Source of the DNA: Tridacna crocea
Lineage: Eukaryota; Mollusca; Bivalvia; Cardiida; Cardiidae
Assembly (NCBI GenBank): GCA_943736015.1
Contig: OX031065.1
Coordinates: 14,909,427-14,973,426, forward strand
DNA length: 64,000 nt
Direction of reading: 5' to 3'
The first letter of the stretch is position 1, and the number at the start of each line of letters is the position of its first letter. The translations under genes were made by a program, and so were the position numbers. The notes below the pieces were generated by a model that saw nothing but the letters and a program-made list of their open reading frames with translations, was not told the origin of the DNA and made no database searches. Shown here piece by piece: positions 22,268 to 32,600 of the stretch.

Positions 22268-22510
22268 TACTCTAATACTCTTCACCACAGAACACAATTT
22301 TAGACTAGTCCAATTTGAAAGTATCTACTGACCATATCGTCGGTGTACTTCCAAAACCTCATAACTACAGCTTGTTACAAGCTGTAGTTACGAGGTTTCA
22401 GAAGTACACCAACGATATGTTGGATGTGGCTGATATGACAAGGTTAGTTTTTGACAGTTTTTGTCAGCCCAGTTTCTTTTAAACTCAGGATTGTGTCCAA
22501 AGAGTACAAC
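22268..22510 (-). mobile_element. MITE arm carrying an inserted palindrome
   Basis: The left arm (CTCTTCACCACAGAACACAA onward) runs to about 22331, an unrelated palindrome replaces the core, and a decayed right end (GGATTGTGTCCAAAGAG) follows. Confidence 0.6.
22332..22424. repeat. ~90-bp near-perfect palindrome
   Basis: ATATCGTCGGTGTACTTCCA and AACCTCATAACTACAGCTTG mirror around a GTTACA turn. Not related to the MITE core. Confidence 0.85.
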
Positions 22511-23106
22511 TCCGAGAAGCACCAGAAAAGTGTTTTTTTTATATAAATACATGATTTTTTTGACATTCTGGTTTCATAAATAAACTTGCAATAAAGACTT
22601 AAATCCACATATAAAATAATACTACTTTAGCCATGTATCATTGCTGTACAAAATAAATAACATTAACACAATAACATCTCAAAAACAAAGTACAAAACAG
22701 CTGTTATTCTATTACACCTATTCATATTACCGGTTTGTAAAATTATATACAAGGTACACTAAAAGCGAAAAGAAATGCATAGTAAATATTTTATGCCCTA
22801 AAACAGTAAGTCTTATACTGTTTCATGATATATTCCATGTATTGGTAGAATTAACATTTTTCAAAAAATGTTAAAAATTTCACTGTATTGTCACTACATG
22901 CCAGCTGATTTTCATAATTCTATTTCGGGCAAGACAGTACATGTAGTTTTTGCATAAAATGTTTACCTTGCATATCTTTTTCAGTTTAGTATTTATATCA
23001 ACATCTTGCAACAACTTAGGGAGACTATGATATAGAAGTAAAACTGCAAACAAAACAATACAAGAAGTGAATCTTCACCCCATATAATTATCTTTCTGAT
23101 GAGGCA

Positions 23107-23318
23107 TTAACTCTTTGCCACACAATCCCGACTTTAAACAACCTTGAAGAAGACAGCTTTTGAAAACACAGTGGGAAAAGGAGAAAATGCTGGTAATCAG
23201 CATTTTCTCCTTTTCCCACAGTGTTTTCTACCCTATCAAAGATGAATTTTATCATTTGAGCTACCTTTGATTTGTCATCTGCAAATGCTTTCAATTTGGA
23301 CGAGCCCAAATTTTTGCC
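23107..23318 (+). mobile_element. TTAA MITE, right end lost
   Basis: TTAACTCTTTGCCACACAAT, core GCTGGTAATCAGC, right arm to GGACGAGCCCAAAT. Confidence 0.82.
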
Positions 23319-23635
23319 TGCATCCTGCACTCTCCCCCGGAAACATAAAAAGAATAATTCAAAGTTCTTAATGCATGAACTTTATCAACAACAGAACAAA
23401 TATAGCATTTACAAAATGCATGCTGGTACTTTAAAAAGACATTTTACTGTAAATTGGGTGATCAAGTCTGCGAATTATTTCTTGGGACTACTTTTAAAAT
23501 ACTTCTGACAGCATAAAACGAATAAGAATCTATACATCAATCTATACATCATATCATTAATTCGTCACCAAACCACAAATTTTCAGACTTTACACCATAT
23601 CTATAACCCTTTACAAGACCACATATATTTAGACA

Positions 23636-23862
23636 TTAACCCTTTCCCAAACGACAAATTTTGGACTTTTCCAAACTGAAAGAGTTTGCAGATGACAATT
23701 TTAGATTTTGAGAAAATGGCAGAAAGTTCTCAAAAAGGGTAGAAAACACTGTGGGAAAAGGAGAAATTGCTCGTTACGAGCAATTTCTCCTTTTCCCACA
23801 ATGTTTTCAAAGACTTTTACTGCAGACACGTAAAAACCAGGGCTTGTTTGGGAAAGGGTTAA
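23636..23862 (-). mobile_element. TTAA MITE, CGTTACG-core subfamily
   Basis: TTAACCCTTTCCCAAACGAC to GGGAAAGGGTTAA, intact stem TTGCTCGTTACGAGCAA; near twin of 6544-6771. Confidence 0.9.
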
Positions 23863-24185
23863 ACTATTTGCAAAGCAAATGTTAAATATGGCTCAAAAGA
23901 TTGGATGTGCCATAGTTATTTCTGTCTTTGATAGGGAAGAAAACATTGTGGGAAAAGGAAACAACGCTGATAACCAGCGCTTTCTCCTTTTCTAACCATG
24001 TTTTCAAATGCCATTTTCTCCAGGGTCATTCAAACTTGGGATAGTGTGATAAAGACCCAAAGTATTGTGGGAAAAGGAGAAAATGCTGGCTCTAGTATAA
24101 TTCCTCCTTTTCCCACAATGATTTAAAAAGTCCTTCTCTATGGCATCGCCAATACATGGGATTATTTGGTAACAAATTAAACAAT
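23859..24185 (-). mobile_element. Two more copies chained to 23636-23862
   Basis: A diverged copy (23859-24055, core CGCTGATAACCAGCG) shares the TTAA with the previous one; a deleted third copy (24055-24185, ends GGTAACAAATTAA) follows. Confidence 0.75.
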
Positions 24186-24507
24186 ATAACAGAAGTTTCA
24201 CAAGCATGGTCGCTTTTTGGCAATACAAATGCATGTGAGGGGGGCAAATAAAATATTCATAAACTAGCTACACTCTTTCAAAAACACACAAAATAAATTC
24301 AAAAACAAAATGCTTACAAAACTATATAACTATTGTCTTTATGTGTAAAGCCTTCTAAAAAAGCTGTTCTGTGATATGAATCTAGCAATAAATAGTATCA
24401 AAAACCTAGCCAAAAAAATCAGAAAAACAAACAGTTTGAATGATTCCTGACTATGAAAAATAAAGAGTAAAATATGCTTATATGATATTTTCTGGGCCAA
24501 AGATAAG

Positions 24508-25324
24508 TATTAGTCCTTTGTCAAATAATCCTTTCTTTTTAAAAAAGCTCCGAGCAAACCTTTTTCAAAAAGAAAAAAAAAAAAAAACAGAAAAATAAAA
24601 AAAATATTTGGGAAAAGGTTACAATGTTCGTCACCAGCATTTTTTCCTTCTTCCCATGAAGCGTTTCTATCCTATTAAAACACATTCCTTTATATCAGCT
24701 ACATGTTCTAAATGCTTTCAACTGTGGACCAGTCTAGAAATTTGCTGTAAGCTGCAGAGTTATCCCTATACCAAACAATCCTTGGTTTTTACATCCCCGA
24801 GATGCAAGCCTTTTGAAAACATTGTGGAAAAAGAAGAAAATACTGGTTACCAGCATTTTCTCCTTTTCCCACAATGTTTTCTACCCTGCTGAAAACAAAT
24901 TTCAGTTTTTGAGTTCCGTTTAATTTGTCATCTGAAAGTGCTTTCAATGTAAACTAGTCTAAAATTTTGTTGTTTGGTGAAGTGTTAATGCTTTACCAAA
25001 CAACAAACTTTTAGACTGGCTCAAATCGAAAGCATTTACATGCATCATATTAAAAGTAACTCAAAGATGGAAATTCGTTTTGGGAAGGGTAGAATACATT
25101 GTTAGAAAAGGAGAAAATGCTGGTTATCAGCATCTTCTTCTTTCCAACAAAAAACATTGTGGGAAAAGGAGAAAATGCTGGTAGCCAGCATTTTCTCCTT
25201 TTCCAATGAAGTTTTCTACCATATCAAACCAAAATTGCACCATTTGAGCCAGTTTGAAATTGTCGTATGCAAATGCTTTCAATTTGGATAGGTCTAACAT
25301 TTTGCTGTGTGGTAATGAGTTAAC
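24508..25324. mobile_element. Chain of four MITE copies
   Basis: 24508-24762 (decayed), 24760-24988 (complete, '+'), 24985-25147 ('-', truncated past its core) and 25140-25324 ('+', core and right arm only). The second and third share one TTAA; the third and fourth meet core to core. Confidence 0.8.
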
Positions 25325-25369
25325 CAAAGGATATATGATGTAACTTATGTGCATTTAACCTATATTGCT

Positions 25370-26010
25370 TGCGTTTCATGTTCTATTGTAATGCCTTCTT
25401 ATGTGGAGGGGATATGCCATGAAGATTGACCAAAAACAACTGTACTGAATTCTGACAAAAATTTCAACAAAAAATGGTTTAAAGCATGGAACACTAGTGG
25501 CTGTGCCACTTTTGAAAATAGTACCAATGACAATCTCTCAATGGAAAAAAAAAAACATTCTGATCTTTCACCAAAAAAAAAAAAAAAAGATCCTTTCTGT
25601 ATAACTTGTCATTTATGATAAGTAACACTGACTAGATATACATGTAGGCCGATAAATAAAAAAAATTAAGTACAAATGTATATGAAAGCAAAACTTAACA
25701 AGCCACACTTACAATAAGTTATGATCAGTTAGATACCGGTTTTCTTAATGTCATATACCTCAGAAAGTTATAGTTTGAAATATCTTATGCAAATCTCATA
25801 CAAAAACTTTAAATCGGCTGTTATTACGATTGAATCAATTTGATTTTACAATATTTTTCATGCATAAATACATTTTTTCAAGTTCCAAGCACAATATATT
25901 CTGTATTTTGCTTACAGATAATTTGAAAAAACACAATAACAGGAAAAACAGCTTATAACAAGAAAACTTTGCTTTTTGCCAAACAGATGTCTAATATCAA
26001 CCTACCGGTA
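25370..26010. other. Old repeats, no gene seen
   Basis: 25370-25620 faintly resembles the 450-bp repeat (GTAATGCCTTCTTATGTGGA GGGG). The rest is AT-rich with A-runs. Decayed MITE pieces follow at 26012-26188 and 26219-26485. Confidence 0.45.
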
Positions 26011-26531
26011 AATACCACAAAATCTTGTGTTTTAATGACCTCGAGTCTACAGATTTTTTTCTTTTTCCTACAATATTTTCCTATCTTTTCAACAACACAT
26101 CCATTTGTTTAAATTACACTTGGTTTATTGTCTGCAGAAACTTGTAATTGAGACATGTCTAAATTTTTGTCAACTAGTAAAATGTTACTATATGTTATGT
26201 AGATCTCTAATAATGTTATTTAAACCATTACCACACAATCCCTACACAGTTGACAGTTGACCTCTGCAAACAATCCCAATTCTTACAATGACCCAGTGGA
26301 AAACCATTTTTTTAAAAACTTTGTGGGAAAGAGAGAAAATACTTTAGACCACTTCCTTTGTCAGTTTAATTTTGCTATGATTTCCAGGACCAATTAAATC
26401 ACTTTTGTTTCATTTAATTTTTTTGTGTACAAATGTTTTCGAAATGGACTAATCTGTGGTTTTGTTGTCTTGAAAAACAATTAAGTAGAAATAGTCCCAA
26501 CACACTACAAGCGCTTAAATAAATATAGATT

Positions 26532-26623
26532 CTATGAATAGATTGTAATGACTTCACTGCCACTCCCTCTCACCATCAGTACACGATCTAATCCTTCTGT
26601 TAGGACCTCTAAAAACTCCATAT
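26532..26623 (-). CDS. KCC: KCC exon s: last coding exon and stop
   Basis: The acceptor TTTTTGTACAG is preceded by a perfect U12 branch motif TTCCTTAAC. It encodes [20 protein letters not shown], then [10 protein letters not shown] and TAG. This is the canonical KCC C-terminus. No unambiguous AATAAA is visible directly after the stop; the 3' UTR runs into MITE remnants. Confidence 0.95.
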
Positions 26624-29600
26624 CTGTACAAAAAGTTAAGGAACACAAATTTGAGTAAGTTACTCTAAAGGTTGCCTTTCAGATTTTGGAACGAAAATTT
26701 TACAATATAAAAATCATCCTTATACTTCCAAAGCTTTTTAACTTTCATCCATAAAACCCAAGTAGTCAAAAACCATCCGACAACAAGAGAAATTAGAGAG
26801 TTAAGTCAAAAATAGCATCTGAAGAAGATACTGTGGAAAATAATTGCATGTTTGTTTTGTTACGGATTTAAAGTGTCATTCATCACATGCCTGTCCCTTG
26901 GCATTCCCACAATGCTTTTTTGATTTTTTGTGCGAAATCTAAAAATCCCTTAGGACGCTACGTAGCCCTTTAAGGTCACGCTATCAAAAAATTCTTGTTT
27001 GTAATTTTATGATTCTTAATAATTGATGATTTGTATTGTTTTTTCATATAAATTTCCGTTTAAAATATTTCTTTAATCTGATGAGATGTGAAAAATCTAA
27101 ATACCCATCTTTAAAAAGTGTCTGAGTCATAAACTGGTGCCAAACTCACCTGTTCATAACTTTCCTAACTTTATAAATGCTAGTGTAAAGCTCATCTTTT
27201 CTCAAAATAATATCAAGAGCTTTCCCTCCAAGGTGTTCAAAACAAACGATTGTTTGTTACAAAGTTTATTTGATAAAGAAAGACAAATGATGTTTTACAT
27301 GTTGAAAAAAAATCAAAGGATACAGTTTAATTCTCCTTCTTCCCTTTTCGGTGGTGCCGGCAAGTTGAGGATCACAAGTTTGGCTTCATGAGATTTCTCT
27401 ATAATGACTTCATTTAAACGCACAGCTGTGTGCATTCTTCGTACATTCTTTTGGTCCCTATAAAAAGATTAAAATCTTTAGCTTCAACTGCTAATTATTT
27501 AACAATCAATTCTACTGCTAAATTCAAAGAATCGCCATCTAATTGACTAAGACCCTCTCAGAAATTAAACTTAATCCTTTACCAAACAATGATGACTTTT
27601 GACGCTCCTGAAAAAGATACCTTTTGAAAACATTGTGGGAAAAGGAGAAAATGCTGGTTACCAGCATTTTCTCCTTTGCCCACAATGTTTTCCACCCTTT
27701 CAAAGAAAAATCATTTAATATAAGCCACATTGAAACTGTCATCAGCAAATGCTTTCCGTTCAGACAGGTCTAAAATCTTGTCATGTGGTAAAGGGTTAAT
27801 GTACTGCCAAGAATTACATAACTAAACAGGACCTAACTACTTCATACAAACAACATTTTTGTAAACTAATCTAAGCAACAAATAAATATGTCTCAATTGA
27901 AGAGATTTTTCTTTGAGAAAGTTCTACTTTAACAAACAAACAAATTTTTTACTTTTGACAGAACTATATAAAACTTATGTGTAGACGACAATGATAAGCA
28001 TAGCTCAAATGATAATATCTGTCTTAAAAAGAGGAAACATTGTGGGATAAGGAGAAAATCCTGGTAATCAGCATTTTCTCCTTTTCCAACCATGTTTTCA
28101 AAAGGCTTAAACCTAAAAACTCTGCATTTCGTACCAAATTCCACTCAATCTGTCTTTTGCAAGTTCTATCAATCCAGGAGACAATAGAATTTTGTTGTCT
28201 TGTACAGTCATTGATTCAATGGGTGCAGTTAAACTAACTTGTGTCTACAAAGTCCACATCTAGATGTGATGTAAACATGATCACTAAAAGAATCAAGAAA
28301 ACAAATATCCAAACTCACGGTTTTATGTCCAGAACATTTTTGTTTATTGATGATGCCATCTCTTCCATGGAGATAGCAGCGCCCCCTGATGGTGTAAATG
28401 TATACTGGTTCCTGTCCGACAACTTCTCTTCATCTGTTGTACTACTTTCCTCTAGAACTGGATCCAGTAAAACTGTAAGCACAGGAATTATTAAAAAAAT
28501 AAACACTTGAACCTATTTTCTTATCTTTAAAAACATAACTTCAATCATATGAGTCATTATTTGAATTGTAATTTTGATATGTCTTCACCCATTTCCATAC
28601 AGTCCCCACTTTTAATGACCCTATGCAAGAAGCCATTTGAAAAAAATGTGGGAAAAGAAGAAAATGCAGGTGACCAGCATTTTCTCCTTTTCCCACAATT
28701 TTTTTCCACCCTTCCAACAAAATATTTCAATTTTTCAACAATATTTATTTCGTCACCTGCAAATGCTTTCAATTTGGAGAGGTCTAAAATTTTGTTGTTT
28801 GGTAAGGTGTTAAGGTTGTAATTTCTTAAGGAAGTTGTGCGCCTGAAATATCATTTAACTAGGATAATCTTTACAAAGTAAATACTGACATTTTGTGAAT
28901 AGCCCTATCTTGTATATATAGACCCGTGGCCAAGATACTTCAACAATGTAATTGTGTTGTTAAGTACTTAACCCCGGAATAAAGTAAGACTTTAATTTTC
29001 AAAAAATTTTAAAGGTGGGTACTTAGGTTTTTCACATCACACCAAATTAAAAAATATATATATCACTGAAATTTATATGGAAAAAAAAAATCAATAAGGA
29101 AGAATCATAATATTACAATTTTTTTTTTTTTATTCCCTTAAAAGGCTACATAGCCCCTTAAGGTATTTTTAGATTTCCCGCCAAAAATCAAAACAAGCAT
29201 TGTGGGAATGTTGAGTGACTGGCACGTGACTAATGACGCTTAAATTCTATAACATAACAATTCTTTGGACACTATGTTTGAAGCTTCGTCTGTGTATTTC
29301 TAAAATGTAAATGATCCAGTTGCTCATGTAAAAATATATCGTGTTTCCCATCAGTGTCCACCTGCCACCAGGGCTAAATGAATTTTATAAGGCTTTGGGA
29401 GTATGAAGATTTTTTTTTGTATTTTTAAAAATTTTTTTGTCCCAAAGTCTGAAGGGCCACCTTTAAAATATTTTTGACTACCTCCAAGCACCATCTTCTT
29501 TTCAAAATATTATTTTCTACTCTCCCACAGGAGAATCAAATCATTTGAAGAACATTTAAGATGTCATCTGCTCTTAAATTTGATAACTCTGAAATCTTGT

Positions 29601-32600
29601 CATCGGGATAGAAGTTAAATCAACTGAATGAGCCCTTACTTTTGATATCTCTCGGTGCAGCACCATGACTTTTATCTACTATGGTCTGTGGTTCTATAAC
29701 TTTCTTATTATTGACTCGCATGTTTTTCAACATCTCTGTTCTCTGCTCCATCATCAGAGTTCTCTCGTACGTGTACGCTGTGATATCCTTCTCTGCCTGT
29801 AACAGATGATCAAAGTCAGCATGATTTTGTACCATACAACAAAATTTTAAATCTATATCTAAATCTAAATTGAAAGCATTTATAGACAAAAAACAAAATA
29901 GAGCTGTCACGAACCCCGCAAGCGCTTTGACAGAAACAGGCAATTGTTTGTACACAGATGGACGGACAGACACACAGGCTGATTCCAGTATACCCTCAAA
30001 AACATTTGTTTTGGAGGTGTATAATAATGGCTCAGAAATTGATCCTTGCTGGTGAATGAGCATTTTCTCTTTTTCCATCAGTGTTTTCTGCACTACCAAA
30101 GAGAAAGTCCATCACTTGAGCCATATTGTTTTTGTGGACTGCAAGCGCTTTCACTTTGGACTAATCTAAAATTTTACTTAGTTTAGTTAAACCATTTACC
30201 AAACACTCCCTGGTTTTTATGACCCTGAGATAGAAACCTTTTGAAAACATTGTGGGAAAAGGAGAAAATAATGGTAACTAGCATTTTCTCCTTTTCCCAC
30301 AATGTTTTCTACCCTGCTAGAGACAAATTTCAATTTTTGAGGTATGTTTATTTTGTCGTCTGCAAGTCTGAAATTTTGTCGTTTGGTAAAGGGTTAAACA
30401 TTTTCATTTTACATCGATTGAGAAAGAAGTTCTTACAACTTATACTAACCTCTCTCGATTCTGCTTCTCTCTCGATTCTGCTTCCTGGGAACTATACCAG
30501 TACTCACGCCGAACATGTGTGTCAATGAAAAGTGCAAAAGTTGACAGCCACTCCCTGGTATCAAACTCAGGACCTTATGGTTTAGAGGCCGACGCTCTAC
30601 CTCACAACCACAGACACCACAAAATTTTACGGTATGGTACAGATTTAGTTCTTTACCATACATTCACGAGTTTTAACAACCATGCAGGAGAAAGCCTTTT
30701 GAAAACATTGTGGGAAAAGGAGAAAATGCTGGTAATGTTTTCTATTTTATCAAAGACAAATCCATCATTTGAGCCACAATGAATTTGTCGTCTGCAAATG
30801 CTTTCAATTTGGATAATTCTAAGATTTTGTCGTTTGGTAAAGAATTAATTAATATTTAAGAAATAATCTTCTTTCTATCATGGTTTATCATTTAACTCAC
30901 AGTAACTGTTGTGAGTTATGAGGCACAATAAATAATCCATGAGGGCAATAGCCCGAGTAGTTTATTCATTGCGCCTCATAACTCACATGGTTTATTGAAT
31001 ATTAAACCACCATAGAAAGAAAATTATTTTGATTCTAACATGACCAATTCTTCAGGAAAGGAAAACAAGTTCATCCTTGGAGTAAAAATGCGGATAAAGA
31101 TTATGTTTCATTGAATAACTCACTAACTTACTTTATACAGGATGACGTCACTCTGCCAGGAATGTTTCAGATTTTACCATGCTTTATAGAGCCGAATTCA
31201 CATGTCATATAGGAATGCAGATTTTGCCATGCTTTCCTTGCAACTTGTTTACAGAGTCGAATTCACATGTCATATAGGATACAGATTTTGCTATGCTTTC
31301 CCGGCACTGTGTTTATAGAGCCGAATTTGTGTGTCATGTTACAAAGGAGATTTTACCACGCTTTCCTTGCACCCTGTTTACAGAGCCAAATTCGCATGTC
31401 ATGTTAGACTAAAAGACTTACCATCTCGACAACTTCCACATCAGCCTGTATTCTCAGCTGGTACATAAACTTTTCTAAATCTTTCTTCATCTGTATTGTA
31501 TTGTCTTCTAGCTCTATAAAACACTTAAGGAAAAGTTTCCTCAGATAACTTTTGTCATGACATATACGTAAGACTTAAACAAACCTCTGGACAAGTATAC
31601 ATACAGAAGAGCAATCTTAACAGAATTAGATTTTCTTCTTTTTCTCACAATGTTTTCTGACTTTTCAAAGACAAGTTTAACAAGCAATTTCGTTGAAATG
31701 ATAAACCTGCCAAAAAAATGTGTGACTTAAAATTAGATAGAATAGATATGAAAACATTGTGGGAAAAGGAGAAAATGCTGGTAACCAGCAGTTTTTCTTT
31801 TTCCTACAATGTTTTCTTCCCTTCCCAAAACAAATTTCTGTTTTTGACTTTTAACGATCCCGAGACGGAAGCCTTTAGAAAACATTGTGGGAAAAGAAGA
31901 AAAATGCTAAAAAAAACAGCATTTTTTCCTTTTCCCACAATGTTTTCTTCACTTCCCAAAACATATTTCAATTTTTTCGTCAAAATAATTTTGTCGTCTG
32001 CAAATGATTCCAATTTGGACTAGTCCAAAATTATGTTGTTTGGTTTAGAGTTAGCTCCAGTTATTTGTTATAACAGTTATTGTCACAGGAAATAGAACCC
32101 AACGTTCAATATAACTTAAAAGGATACGAGCCACGGTGAACACTCGAAGTTTACAGTTTTTCCATGTTTTATGCTGTTTAAGCAGGAACGGTAGTAGCAT
32201 CAGTAATCCTCCATCATGTTGAAACAGTTAAGGATTTGTTTGTTTGTTTGGTGTTTTGCACCATTTCAACATAATTTAACCCATTACCACAAAATCCCTA
32301 CTTTTGAAGACCCTGAGAACGAAGCCTTTTGAAAACATTGTGGGAAAAGAAGAAAATCCAGGTAACCAGCATTTTCTCTGTTCCCACAATGCTTTCTACT
32401 CTTTACAAAATGAATTTCAAATTTTCTGTCACTTTTATTTTGTTGTCTGCAAATGCTTCTGATAGGGACAAGCCTAAAATATTGTTGTTTGGTAATGAGT
32501 TTTAAGTCATATCAGGCCAACGAGGTCATATAGTCATGTATTGCTCAGGTTTCACCAGCACAAGGCTGGTGCTCTGTGAAAACCCAGTGGAGCCAGTGAG

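Noticed and set aside
28241-28510. Plus-strand open frame over 28319-28472
   Set aside because: It is the antisense shadow of KCC exon q, which has splice signals and phase on the minus strand.
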